Assembly (NCBI GenBank): GCA_035532755.1
Contig: DATKQI010000074.1
Span: 1-26,626 of the forward strand
Direction of reading: 5' to 3'
Source: DATKQI01 sp035532755
Lineage (GTDB): Bacteria > Pseudomonadota > Alphaproteobacteria > Acetobacterales > Acetobacteraceae
Length of the DNA: 26,626 bases
The translations under genes and the position numbers were made by a program. This document shows positions 15,059-23,059 of this stretch, in pieces. Position 1 is the first letter of the stretch, and each line of letters starts with the position of its first letter. Under the pieces are notes generated by a model, which saw only the letters and a list, made by a program, of their open reading frames with translations, did not search any database and had not been told where the DNA came from.

Positions 15059-16276
15059 ATGCAGAAGATCAAGGTGAAGACCCCCGTCGTCGAACTCGAC
15101 GGGGACGAGATGACCCGCATCATCTGGGGCTTCATCAAGGAAAAGCTGATCCTTCCGTATCTCGACATCGACCTGAAGTATTTCGACCTGGGCATCGAAT
15201 ACCGCGACAAGACCGACGATCAGGTGACGATCGATTCCGCGAACGCCATCAAGCAGTACGGCGTGGGCGTGAAATGCGCGACCATCACGCCCGACGAGGC
15301 GCGCGTGGCCGAATTCGGGCTGAAGAAGATGTGGCGCAGCCCGAACGGCACCATCCGCAACATCCTGGACGGCACGATCTTCCGCGAGCCGATCATCTGC
15401 CGCAACGTCCCGCGCCTGGTGCCGCATTGGAGCCAGCCGATCGTGATCGGCCGCCACGCCTACGGCGACATCTACCGTGCGACCGAGACGAAAATCCCCG
15501 GCCCCGGCAAGGTCACGCTGACCTACCAGCCGGCCGGCGGCGGGCCGGCCCAGGTGATGGACGTGCATGATTTCAAAGGCCCCGGCGTGGCGATGGGCAT
15601 GCACAACACCCGCGCCTCCATCGAGGGCTTCGCGCGGGCGAGCTTCAACTACGGGCTCGCGCGCAACTACCCGGTGTACCTGTCCACCAAGAACACCATC
15701 CTCAAGGCCTATGACGGCATGTTCAAGGACGTGTTCCAGGAGATTTTCGACGCCGAGTTCAAGCCCGCCTACGACAAGGCGGGGCTGACCTACGAACACC
15801 GGCTGATCGACGACATGGTGGCAGCCGCGCTGAAATGGTCCGGCGGCTACGTGTGGGCCTGCAAGAACTACGACGGGGACGTGGAGAGCGACATCGTCGC
15901 CCAAGGCTTCGGCTCGCTGGGGCTGATGACCTCCGTGCTGCTGAGCCCGGATGGCAAGACGGTGGAGAGCGAGGCGGCGCACGGCACCGTCACCCGTCAT
16001 TTCCGCGAGCACCAGAAGGGCCGGGAGACCTCCACCAATCCGATCGCCTCCATCTTCGCCTGGACCCGCGGCATCGCCTATCGCGGTCGGTTCGACGGCA
16101 CCCCGGAGGTGACGCGCTTCGCCGAAACGCTGGAGCGGGTGTGCGTGGAAACGGTGGAGAGCGGGCACATGACCAAGGACCTCGCCGCGCTGATCGGCAA
16201 GGACCAGAAGTGGCTGAACACGCAGGATTTCCTCGCGAAGATCGATGCGAACCTGAAGGCCGCGATGCAGGGTTGA
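15059..16276 (+). CDS. icd: NADP-dependent isocitrate dehydrogenase
   Basis: The enzyme converts isocitrate to 2-oxoglutarate in the TCA cycle and makes NADPH. The 405-residue protein is of the homodimeric, eukaryote-like class typical of alphaproteobacteria. It shows VVELDGDEMTRIIW at the start, the substrate-binding SPNGTIRNILDGTIFREPI, STKNTILKAYDGMFKDVF, LIDDMVAAALKWSGGYVWACKNYDGDVESD with the metal-binding Asp residues, and the NADP site AHGTVTRHFREHQKG. AAGAGGA before the ATG supports the start. A strong intrinsic terminator follows 22 bases after the stop. Confidence 0.98.
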   Translation: MQKIKVKTPVVELDGDEMTRIIWGFIKEKLILPYLDIDLKYFDLGIEYRDKTDDQVTIDSANAIKQYGVGVKCATITPDEARVAEFGLKKMWRSPNGTIRNILDGTIFREPIICRNVPRLVPHWSQPIVIGRHAYGDIYRATETKIPGPGKVTLTYQPAGGGPAQVMDVHDFKGPGVAMGMHNTRASIEGFARASFNYGLARNYPVYLSTKNTILKAYDGMFKDVFQEIFDAEFKPAYDKAGLTYEHRLIDDMVAAALKWSGGYVWACKNYDGDVESDIVAQGFGSLGLMTSVLLSPDGKTVESEAAHGTVTRHFREHQKGRETSTNPIASIFAWTRGIAYRGRFDGTPEVTRFAETLERVCVETVESGHMTKDLAALIGKDQKWLNTQDFLAKIDANLKAAMQG

Positions 16277-16298
16277 CCGCCATCCGGCCGCTGCGAGG

Positions 16299-16327
16299 AA
16301 AGGCCCGCCACACGGCGGGCCTTTTTT
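16299..16327 (+). terminator. Rho-independent terminator after icd
   Basis: AGGCCCGCC (16301-16309) pairs with GGCGGGCCT (16314-16322) across a four-base loop, and six T follow (16322-16327), with A residues before the stem. It ends icd transcription, so the next gene needs its own promoter. Confidence 0.95.
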
Positions 16328-16377
16328 CGTGCCATCACCCCCACATCTGCTGCACAATGGCCCACGGGGGTGACGAC

Positions 16378-17265
16378 ATGAGCACGGATGCCGAAACCGA
16401 CCTGTCTGGAACCGAACTGCCTGGGCTGACCCGCTTCCCGCTCGCCCGCCGCGGCTTCGTCGGCAGCGGGCTGATCGCGGGCTTCACCCTCGCCACCGCC
16501 CGTGCCGAAGCGCAGGCCATCCATACCGACAGCACCGGCCTCGCCGACGGCGAAATCCGCATCGACACGCCGCATGGGCAGATCCCCGGCTATCACGCCC
16601 GGCCCGCCGGCACCGGCAAATACCCCATCATCGTGCTGGCGGAGGAAATTTTCGGGGTGCACGAATACATCCGCGATGTCTGCCGCCGGCTGGCCAAGCT
16701 CGGCGCGGTCGCGGTGGCGCCGGAGCTGTATTCCCGCTTCCCCGGCTTCCGGAAGATGACGAACGGATCCGAGATCACCCGCCAGGTGATCAGCAAGGCG
16801 CCCGATGCGCTGGTGATGAACGATCTGGACGGTGCAGCCGCCTGGGCCGCCACCCACCATGGCGATACCGCGCGGATGGGCGTGGTGGGCTTCTGCCGCG
16901 GCGGGCGCGACACTTGGCTGTATGCCGCGCACAACCCCAATCTGAAGGCGGCGGTGGCGTGGTACGGCCCGCTCGGCGGGGTGCGCACGAAGATCCAGCC
17001 GCAGACGGCGCTGGATGTGGCGGGCGACATCCATTGCCCCCTACTCGGCCTGTATGCCGGTCCGCAGGACACGTCCAGCACGCCGCAACAGATCGCCGAA
17101 GCCGAGGCGGCGGCGAAGAAGGCCGGCAAGATCGTGCAGATCGTCGTGTACCCCGACGCGCCGCACGGTTTCCACGCGGATTACCGTCCCAGCTACCGGA
17201 AGGCGGATGCCGAGGACGGCTGGCGGCGGATGCAGGCGTGGTTCCATCGCTACGGGGTGCTGTAG
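16378..17265 (+). CDS. Dienelactone hydrolase family protein, probably Tat-exported
   Basis: This 295-residue protein has the dienelactone hydrolase fold with Cys173 as nucleophile in VGFCRGG, Asp231 in AGPQDTSS and His263 in APHGFHADYR; EEIFG (89-93) supplies the Glu that governs the Cys in the family. Residues 1-46 precede the domain and contain ARRGFVGSGLIAGFTLATARAEA, a twin-arginine-like signal with likely cleavage near 45-47, so the enzyme probably works in the periplasm or is membrane-anchored. Family members hydrolyse lactones or esters; the substrate here is unknown. The start is ATG at 16378, preceded by GGGGGTG; an in-frame ATG at 16357 exists. It is followed after seven bases by glf. 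Confidence 0.93.
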   Translation: MSTDAETDLSGTELPGLTRFPLARRGFVGSGLIAGFTLATARAEAQAIHTDSTGLADGEIRIDTPHGQIPGYHARPAGTGKYPIIVLAEEIFGVHEYIRDVCRRLAKLGAVAVAPELYSRFPGFRKMTNGSEITRQVISKAPDALVMNDLDGAAAWAATHHGDTARMGVVGFCRGGRDTWLYAAHNPNLKAAVAWYGPLGGVRTKIQPQTALDVAGDIHCPLLGLYAGPQDTSSTPQQIAEAEAAAKKAGKIVQIVVYPDAPHGFHADYRPSYRKADAEDGWRRMQAWFHRYGVL

Positions 17266-17272
17266 CAGCCTC

Positions 17273-18454
17273 ATGCCCCCGCGCATCCTGGTCGTCGGCG
17301 CCGGTTTCGCAGGCGCGGTACACGCCCGCGAACTGGCCGATGCCGGCTATCGGGTGGACGTGATCGACCGCCGCCCGCATATCGCCGGCAACGCGTATGA
17401 CGAGGTGGACGGCAACGGCGTGCGCATCCATCGCTACGGGCCGCATCTGTTCCATACCAACAACGAGGCGGTGCTGCGCTGGCTGGAACGCTTCGGCACG
17501 TTCATCCCCTACCGGCACCGCGTGCAGGCGCTGCTTCCGGGCGGCGCCTGCGTTCCGCTGCCGATCAACCGGGCGACCATCGCCACGGTGTTCTCGGTTC
17601 CGCTCGACGATGCCGCGGCGGCCGCCGCCTTTCTCGCCCGCCTCGCCGTGCCCTGCCCTGCCCCGCGCAACGCGGCCGAATACCTCGCCGCCACCATCGG
17701 TACCGAGCTGACGGACCTGTTCTTCCGTCCCTACACGAAGAAGATGTGGGGGCTGGACCTGGAGGCGCTCGACCCCGCGGTGGTGCGCCGGATCAGGTTG
17801 CGGCTGGACGATGAGGAGCAGTACTTCCCGGATGACCGCTTCCAGGTGCTGCCGCGGGACGGCTACACGGCGCTGTTCGAACGGATGCTCGCCCACCCCT
17901 CCATCCATGTCACGCTCGGCGAATCCTTCGATCCTGCCATGGCCCGATCCTATGCGGCGTGTTTCAACAGCATGGCGATCGACGAATATTTCGATTTCCG
18001 CTTCGGCGCGCTGCCCTATCGCTCGATCCGCTTCCATCACCGCACGGAGCCGGATGCCTATGCCTGCGGCGATGCGCCGGTGGTGAACTTCACCGATGCG
18101 GGCCCCTTCACCCGGCAGACCGACTGGTCCCGCCTGCCCGGCCACCGCGTGCGCGCGACCGGAAGCAAGACCCTCACGCTGGAGGAGCCCTGCGCGGACC
18201 ACGAGAACCACGATGAACGCTACTATCCGGTAAAGGCGGCCGACGGGCGGTTCGATGCGATCTATCGCAAATATCGCGCATTGGCCGAGGCGCAGCCAGC
18301 CATGCAGTTCATCGGCCGCTGCGGCACGTACCAGTATCTGGACATGCACCAGGTCATCAACCAATCCTTGCAGGGCGTGCGCGCCTGGATCGCGGCGCAC
18401 GATGTGTTCCAGGATGGGGGCATTCCAGGACGGGGGTTGAAGCGGTTGCAATGA
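17273..18454 (+). CDS. glf: UDP-galactopyranose mutase
   Basis: Glf is a flavoenzyme that interconverts UDP-galactopyranose and UDP-galactofuranose, the donor of galactofuranose in surface glycans. The 393-residue protein starts with the FAD-binding ILVVGAGFAGAVHARELA and continues with HIAGNAYDE, YGPHLFHTNNE, the PLPINRATI segment, YTKKMWG, RFQVLPRDGYTALFERML and the C-terminal GRCGTYQYLDMHQVINQS. All are typical. It follows the dienelactone hydrolase by seven bases and overlaps the next gene by four (ATGA), so the three genes probably share a transcript. No galactofuranosyltransferase gene is visible in the window. Confidence 0.96.
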   Translation: MPPRILVVGAGFAGAVHARELADAGYRVDVIDRRPHIAGNAYDEVDGNGVRIHRYGPHLFHTNNEAVLRWLERFGTFIPYRHRVQALLPGGACVPLPINRATIATVFSVPLDDAAAAAAFLARLAVPCPAPRNAAEYLAATIGTELTDLFFRPYTKKMWGLDLEALDPAVVRRIRLRLDDEEQYFPDDRFQVLPRDGYTALFERMLAHPSIHVTLGESFDPAMARSYAACFNSMAIDEYFDFRFGALPYRSIRFHHRTEPDAYACGDAPVVNFTDAGPFTRQTDWSRLPGHRVRATGSKTLTLEEPCADHENHDERYYPVKAADGRFDAIYRKYRALAEAQPAMQFIGRCGTYQYLDMHQVINQSLQGVRAWIAAHDVFQDGGIPGRGLKRLQ

Positions 18455-19515
18455 AACGGGCAAGGCTGCGCACCCTGGGCATCGCCACCGGCCGGCTGCC
18501 GCCTGGGCGATGGAACGCGATCACCGATGTGGCCGGGGTGCGGGTGGGGCATGCCACCATCATCCGCGATGCGCCGCACGTGGTCCGCACCGGCGTCACC
18601 GCGATCTGGCCGCGGGGGGACGAGATCTGGACCGATGCGGTGTTCGCCGGGGTGCATTCGTTCAACGGCAACGGCGAGATGACGGGCCTGCCGTGGATCG
18701 CCGAGCAGGGGCTGATCGGTGCGCCCATCTGCATCACCAACACCTTCTCGGTCGGCGTGGTGCGCGATGCGGTCTGCACCCTCGCCGTGCAGGCGGGCGC
18801 GCCGCAGGATTTCCACCTCCCGGTGGTGGCCGAAACCTATGACGGCTGGCTGAGCGAATCCGAAACCTGCCCCGTCACCGCCGAGCACGCGTTCGCGGCA
18901 CTGCGCGCCGCCGGAACCGGCCCGGTGGCGGAGGGCAACGTGGGTGGCGGCACCGGCATGATCTGCCACGAATTCAAGGGTGGCATCGGCACCGCCTCCC
19001 GCGTGGTCGAGGCGGGCGGCCACACGGTCGGCGCGCTGGTGCAGGCCAATTATGGCGCGCGCGAGCTGCTGCGGGTGGATGGCGTGAAGGTGGGCAGGGC
19101 GATCGGGCCGGATGTCGTGCCTTCCCACCGCCATCCGCCGCGCGAGGCGGGATCGATCATCGTGATCCTGGCGACCGACGCGCCGCTGCTGCCGATCCAG
19201 TGCGTCCGCCTCGCCCGCCGCGCCACCACCGGGCTCGCCTGGGTCGGCGGCATCGGTGCGAATGGCAGCGGCGACATCTTCCTCGCCTTCTCCACCGCGA
19301 ACCACATCCGCGTGGGCGAACCGGTCAGCACCGTGCGCATGCTGGCTCCGGACGCGATGACGGCGCTGTTCGAGGCGGCAGCGGAAGCGACCGAGGAGGC
19401 GATCCTGAACGCGCTGACAACGGCCGAGACGATGACCGGCCAGCAGGGCCGTATCGTGCACGCCTTGCCGCCGGACCTGCTGGTGGCGACGATGCTCGCC
19501 AAATCAACAAATTAG
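18451..19515 (+). CDS. P1 family peptidase (DmpA/beta-aminopeptidase type)
   Basis: Members of this Ntn-like family self-cleave to expose a catalytic Ser and then remove N-terminal residues, some preferring D-amino or beta-amino acids. The 354-residue protein has NAITDVAGVRVGHAT near the start, VHSFNGNGEMTG, ITNTFSVGVVRDA, EGNVGGGTGM, and the self-cleavage site Gly234-Ser235 in REAGSIIVILATDAPLLP. Length matches the family. No signal peptide is seen. It overlaps glf by four bases, which suggests coupled translation although no biochemical link is obvious. Its stop overlaps that of the convergent COG0523 gene by four bases. Confidence 0.93.
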   Translation: MKRARLRTLGIATGRLPPGRWNAITDVAGVRVGHATIIRDAPHVVRTGVTAIWPRGDEIWTDAVFAGVHSFNGNGEMTGLPWIAEQGLIGAPICITNTFSVGVVRDAVCTLAVQAGAPQDFHLPVVAETYDGWLSESETCPVTAEHAFAALRAAGTGPVAEGNVGGGTGMICHEFKGGIGTASRVVEAGGHTVGALVQANYGARELLRVDGVKVGRAIGPDVVPSHRHPPREAGSIIVILATDAPLLPIQCVRLARRATTGLAWVGGIGANGSGDIFLAFSTANHIRVGEPVSTVRMLAPDAMTALFEAAAEATEEAILNALTTAETMTGQQGRIVHALPPDLLVATMLAKSTN

Positions 19516-20474
19516 AGCGCGCTGCCTGTTTCACCTGACCCCGAGCCGGCGCTGGCGCATCCGTCCATGATCCTGCTGATCTCGGCAGCCGAGAGAACGC
19601 CGATTTCAGCAATGAACACGATTCGCGCCCCGGGCGCCCCGGGCGCAGGCACCCCGGCCGGAGCCAGCGTCGCGCGGCCGCCGACAAGCTGGAACACAAG
19701 CTGGCGGCCAGGCTGCTCCACCGTCTCGAACAGACCCTTGGCCCGGGCGAGCTTCGGAGCAAGATGATCGATGGCTCCTTGCAGGCGAGCCAGGGAGACC
19801 GGCTGCCGAGACGTCCAGCTGAGGGTCTCGAACCGGTCGGACGCCGGGTGGCGACGGCCTGGGTCGCGCGGCACCGCCGGGCGGTCCGGGTCATCGGGGA
19901 ACAGCAGCGCCGAGGGTACCTGGCCGTGCAGGGCATCGACCAGGACCGCTGCCGGCCTGATCGCAGCGACGGCATCGCGGATCCGCTCGCGCCCTGCATC
20001 GCCCGCGAGGTCCACCTTGCTCAGCGCCACCACATCCGCCGCCCGAAGCTGCGAGCGGAGCAGCGCGTCATTCATCAACGCCTCTGCGGAACTCGTCGCG
20101 TCCACCACGCAAAGCACCGTCTCCAGCGGCGCCTCCCGCCAGATCACCGGGTCCATGAGGTTGCGGACGATATCCGTCGGATCGGCCACGCCGCTCGTCT
20201 CGATCACGATTGCCTCCGGCCGCGGGCTGCGCCGCAGGATCGCCGCGAGCGTGCGCAGCAAGTCGCCCTCCAGCGAGCAGCAGATGCAGCCATTGGCCAG
20301 GCTGACGACCCCGTCGCTGGCGCCGGCGATCAACTCGGCGTCGATGTTGATGGCACCGAAATCGTTGACCACGGCGGCGATCCGCCGGCCCTCGGCATGG
20401 GCCAGGAGATGGTTCACCACCGTCGTCTTGCCCGCACCCAGGAAGCCCGCGACCAGCAGGATCGGAACGGGCAC
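19512..20474 (-). CDS. COG0523 (CobW/ZnuA-associated) GTPase
   Basis: COG0523 proteins are GTPases that carry metal to target enzymes or handle zinc limitation. The 320-residue protein has the P-loop GFLGAGKTT (10-18), the metal-binding NGCICCSLEGD with Cys-X-Cys-Cys at 63-66, ETSG (92-95) and SKVD (152-155). The CobW C-terminal domain follows (about 215-290). The tail (290-320) is rich in Gly/Ser; there is no His-rich loop. The gene starts five bases after a metal-type amidohydrolase, and znuACB lie upstream on the same strand, so zinc delivery to that amidohydrolase is a reasonable guess. No cobalamin gene is nearby, so CobW itself is unlikely. Confidence 0.92.
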   Translation of the reverse strand: MPVPILLVAGFLGAGKTTVVNHLLAHAEGRRIAAVVNDFGAINIDAELIAGASDGVVSLANGCICCSLEGDLLRTLAAILRRSPRPEAIVIETSGVADPTDIVRNLMDPVIWREAPLETVLCVVDATSSAEALMNDALLRSQLRAADVVALSKVDLAGDAGRERIRDAVAAIRPAAVLVDALHGQVPSALLFPDDPDRPAVPRDPGRRHPASDRFETLSWTSRQPVSLARLQGAIDHLAPKLARAKGLFETVEQPGRQLVFQLVGGRATLAPAGVPAPGAPGARIVFIAEIGVLSAAEISRIMDGCASAGSGSGETGSAL

Positions 20475-20479
20475 GCCCG

Positions 20480-21970
20480 TCAGCCGGCGGCAATGGGCCG
20501 GCGCACCGGCCGCCCGGGCCGCGCCGCTGCGTCCATCACCCCGTCAGTGATGACCGGCTGCCCGCTGACCAGGAGGTGCCTGACACCTTCCGCCGGGCGA
20601 TTCATCGCCGAGAACTCGGCCCGGTCGGTCAGCGTCTCGAGATCGAACACGACCACGTCGGCATCCGCACCCGGCCGCAGCCGCCCTTTTGCGTGCATGT
20701 CGGGCGTGCTCGGCTCCAGGATCTCCGCCGGGATCAGCGCACACTTGCGCACACCTTCGAGCAGCGAGATCGCCTGGCGCTCGCGCACCCAGTGGCGGAG
20801 GAAACGGGTAAAGGTGCCGGCGGAGCGCGGGTGGGATGTTGCGTCCTCCGGCAGCGGCCAGGCGTCGCCGGTATAGATCGTGCCGTCCGCCAGGGACCAG
20901 GGCATCGCGTCCGACGCGATGGCCCCGTCGGGGAACAGCACCGACATGTCCAGCAGTCTGCGGTGGTGTTCGTTGTTCTCGGTGTCCAGGATGTGCCACA
21001 GCACCAGGGTCGAGGGTTCCTCGGCCTGCGCCGCCAGAAGCTCCTCCCGGTTGTGGAATCTGCGCCCGTCGGTCACGCGCTGCACGGAATCGTAGCCGGT
21101 GCCGTTCCTTGCCTCGAACTCGGGATCGCTGAAGAAGGCGGCGGCCAGCACGGTGGAACCGGTGCCGTATGGATAGGCCTCCACCGTGATCGGTAGCCCC
21201 TGCTCCTGCGCCTTCGCCACCAGCCGGGCGCAGCGTTCCACGTCCGTCTTGCTGGAGCTGTTGAAGTGGCAGATGTGCATGTGCGCGCCCGTGGCGCCGG
21301 CGTAGCCGATCAGGCGGACATAGGCCTCGGCGGCGCTTTCCGGGTCGATGCGCGACATATAGGCAACGTGGGTGAAGGTCGGCACGCCGTGCGCGGCCGC
21401 CAGCTGGCACACAGCCGTCAGCTCCTGCACGCCGGCGCCGGGGGCGTAGGCGTTCAGAATGCCGATGCCGATGCCGCCCTCGTCCAGACCGTGCGCGAGG
21501 CGGTCGAGAATCCCGGCCACCTCCGCCTCGCTGGCGACGTTCTCCACCCAGCGGCGGTCCCGCATGGCGCGGCCGAACGCCTCCAGCGAGGATTCCTCGT
21601 TGGAGCCGGTCATGGCGCCGATGCGGGCGAAGGCCCAGTTGGTGGAGGCGCCGTAGTTCAGCACCCGGCCGTGCGCCGCCTGGCGCCGGTACCAGGATGC
21701 GACCGGCATCACCCCCGCCTCCAGGTCGAGCGTCGTCGTCACGCCGTCGAAGGCCTGCATGCGGTCCGCGGGGATCGACTGGCCGTGCGCGTGCAGGTCG
21801 ATGAAACCGGGGGCCACCACCAGCCCGGCGGCGTCGATCACCCGCTCGGCGCCGCCCAGGCCCGTCCCTACGGCGGCGATCCTGCCATCCAGCAGCGCCA
21901 CGTCGCCCACGGCGTCCATTCCGCTGGCCGGATCCACCACCCGGCCGCCGTTGATCACCAAGCCACCCAT
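20480..21970 (-). CDS. Amidohydrolase, D-aminoacylase / D-glutamate deacylase type
   Basis: This 496-residue protein belongs to the amidohydrolase superfamily, nearest to N-acyl-D-amino-acid deacylases. Metal ligands are visible: HAH (His60, His62) in GFIDLHAHGQS, Glu84 in TLDLEAG where D-aminoacylases bridge the metals, His201 in TFTHVAYMS, His230-His235 in HMHICHF, and Asp354 in IASDAMPW. The C-terminal beta-sandwich returns with KGRLRPGADADVVVFD. It would release D-amino acids from N-acyl forms; specificity (Glu versus others) is a guess. GGAG eight bases before the ATG fixes the start. A COG0523 GTPase follows five bases later. Confidence 0.92.
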   Translation of the reverse strand: MGGLVINGGRVVDPASGMDAVGDVALLDGRIAAVGTGLGGAERVIDAAGLVVAPGFIDLHAHGQSIPADRMQAFDGVTTTLDLEAGVMPVASWYRRQAAHGRVLNYGASTNWAFARIGAMTGSNEESSLEAFGRAMRDRRWVENVASEAEVAGILDRLAHGLDEGGIGIGILNAYAPGAGVQELTAVCQLAAAHGVPTFTHVAYMSRIDPESAAEAYVRLIGYAGATGAHMHICHFNSSSKTDVERCARLVAKAQEQGLPITVEAYPYGTGSTVLAAAFFSDPEFEARNGTGYDSVQRVTDGRRFHNREELLAAQAEEPSTLVLWHILDTENNEHHRRLLDMSVLFPDGAIASDAMPWSLADGTIYTGDAWPLPEDATSHPRSAGTFTRFLRHWVRERQAISLLEGVRKCALIPAEILEPSTPDMHAKGRLRPGADADVVVFDLETLTDRAEFSAMNRPAEGVRHLLVSGQPVITDGVMDAAARPGRPVRRPIAAG

Positions 21971-22104
21971 GTCGTCACTCCGCGTGCCAGTTTCTGGGGC
22001 AGGACACTATAAACTCGCCGCGCCGCAGGCCAGCGGCAGCCCCGAGTTTACGTTGTGCCCGGCAAGCAACCGCCCCGACGTGAAGGGCTATGCAGGCACG
22101 GTCT

Positions 22105-22149
22105 GATACCAAGGCTCGCTGATCGCGACCCATGGTATCGAGTCTTGGT
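22105..22149. repeat. Palindrome with GATACCA ends
   Basis: ACCAAGGCTCG (22108-22118) pairs with CGAGTCTTGGT (22139-22149), one position being a G-T pair. A competing stem is GATACCA (22105-22111) with TGGTATC (22133-22139). It shares the GATACCA end with the palindrome at 22182, which suggests related repeat units. Confidence 0.6.
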
Positions 22150-22152
22150 TTT

Positions 22153-22181
22153 GCGCGCCGCCGCCAGCCAACCCGGCGCGC
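22153..22181. repeat. GC-rich hairpin between two GATACCA palindromes
   Basis: GCGCGCCG (22153-22160) and CGGCGCGC (22174-22181) form a perfect 8-bp stem with a 13-base loop. It is very stable and may act on transcript ends from either side; no T-run follows. Confidence 0.55.
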
Positions 22182-22182
22182 G

Positions 22183-22233
22183 ATACCAGATCCCGCGACG
22201 GCTGGAAGAGTCAGCCATCGCGGGATCTGGTAT
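22183..22233. repeat. Long palindrome overlapping the 3' end of znuB
   Basis: ATACCAGATCCCGCGA (22183-22198) is a perfect 16-base inverted match of TCGCGGGATCTGGTAT (22218-22233). After one mismatch the stem continues with GGCTG (22200-22204) and CAGCC (22212-22216). The right arm encodes the last residues of ZnuB, THTRSRDG, and the stop lies at 22213-22211 inside the inner stem. It looks like a mobile palindromic unit that replaced the end of the gene; it may also protect the mRNA end. Confidence 0.85.
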
Positions 22234-23059
22234 GAGTGCACGCGCCGGCCGCCACTGCCGCGAGGAAGATCACCCCGCCAAGAGCCGTGATCCAGAAGCT
22301 GCTCGGCCAATCGGTATAATAGGCGAGCGTGAGCCCCGCCCAGGTCTGCGCGAGCGCGAGCGCGACCGACAGCGCAAGCCCCGGCCACAGCCGGGCGGTG
22401 AGGCGCTGCGCCGCCGCGGCCGGCGCGACCATCAGCGCGAAGACCAGCAGCACGCCGACGATCTGTGCGCATTCGGCGACCGCGAGCGCCACCACGGCGA
22501 GGAACAGCACGGAGACCAGCCGCAGCGACACGCCCTTTGCCTCCGCCAATTCCGGCTGCAGGGTCGCGAACAGCAGCGGGCGGGAAATCACGGCGAGCCC
22601 GGTGAGGCTCACAACGCCCAGGCCCAGCAGCAGCCGGATGGTGGCCGTGCTCACGCCGAGGATGTTGCCGAACAGCAGCGCCGTCGCCTGGCTGGCGAAG
22701 GCGGTATAGAAATGCAGGAACAGCAGCCCGAGGCCGAGCGACAGCGCCAGCACGATGCCGATCGCCACGTCCCGCTCGTGCAGCCGGCGCCCGAGCAGGC
22801 CCATGCCGATGCCGCCCGCGACCGTCATCGCCGCCATCCCCCATAGCGGCGAAAGGCCGATCAGCACCGCCCCGGTCGCGCCGGCGAAACCGACATGGGA
22901 CAGCGCGTGCCCGGCGAACGTCTGCCCGCGCAGCACCAGGAAGAAGCCGGTGAGCCCGGCGACCACGGCGACGATGGTGCCCGCCGCGAAGGCGTGCACC
23001 ATGAAGTCATACCCGAACATGGTGTCCGCCATGAAGATGCCCGTGCGTATCGTCGTCAT
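22211..23059 (-). CDS. znuB: Zinc ABC transporter permease ZnuB
   Basis: ZnuB is the membrane channel of the zinc importer, of the ABC-3 permease family. The 282-residue protein has about eight hydrophobic segments and the family stretches GFFLVLRGQTFAGHALSHVGFAGATGA, LLFGNILGVS and QIVGVLLVFALMVAPAAAAQRL. ATG at 23059 overlaps the end of znuC by 53 bases; ATG at 23032 (MADTMFGYDF) is a plausible alternative and better fits the usual N terminus. The C terminus (THTRSRDG) is encoded by one arm of a palindromic element, so it is probably not ancestral. Confidence 0.94.
   Translation of the reverse strand: MTTIRTGIFMADTMFGYDFMVHAFAAGTIVAVVAGLTGFFLVLRGQTFAGHALSHVGFAGATGAVLIGLSPLWGMAAMTVAGGIGMGLLGRRLHERDVAIGIVLALSLGLGLLFLHFYTAFASQATALLFGNILGVSTATIRLLLGLGVVSLTGLAVISRPLLFATLQPELAEAKGVSLRLVSVLFLAVVALAVAECAQIVGVLLVFALMVAPAAAAQRLTARLWPGLALSVALALAQTWAGLTLAYYTDWPSSFWITALGGVIFLAAVAAGACTHTRSRDG

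Larger units (their letters stand above)
21971..22210. other. Intergenic region between znuB and amidohydrolase
   Basis: This 240-base spacer has no gene I can support. Near the amidohydrolase it holds an 8-bp inverted repeat TAAACTCG/CGAGTTTA (22010-22017 and 22043-22050). TATAGT on the minus strand (22011-22006) could be a -10 box for the amidohydrolase, but no -35 box fits. I saw no Zur-like site. The part next to znuB is filled by three hairpins, annotated separately. Confidence 0.5.

Noticed and set aside
14918..16357. A 479-codon open frame antisense to icd
   Set aside because: icd on the other strand is complete and clearly conserved, with ribosome site and terminator; the antisense frame has no family features.
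16790..18463. A 557-codon open frame antisense to glf and the dienelactone hydrolase gene
   Set aside because: Both plus-strand genes carry intact catalytic motifs; the antisense translation is low-complexity Arg/His-rich.
19626..19650. Repeated CCCCGGGCG units inside the COG0523 gene
   Set aside because: They encode a short PGAPGAPG linker in frame and are simple codon repeats, not a mobile or regulatory element.
21971..22104. Possible Zur site upstream of the amidohydrolase
   Set aside because: I looked for a TGTTATAACA-like palindrome and found none; the only inverted repeat (TAAACTCG/CGAGTTTA) does not resemble it.
21975..22844. A minus-strand frame running from inside znuB through the intergenic palindromes, ending FIVSCPRNWHAE
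   Set aside because: Most of it is a shifted frame of znuB. The last 40 codons are outside any gene and look protein-like, but there is no start, ribosome site or family I recognise.
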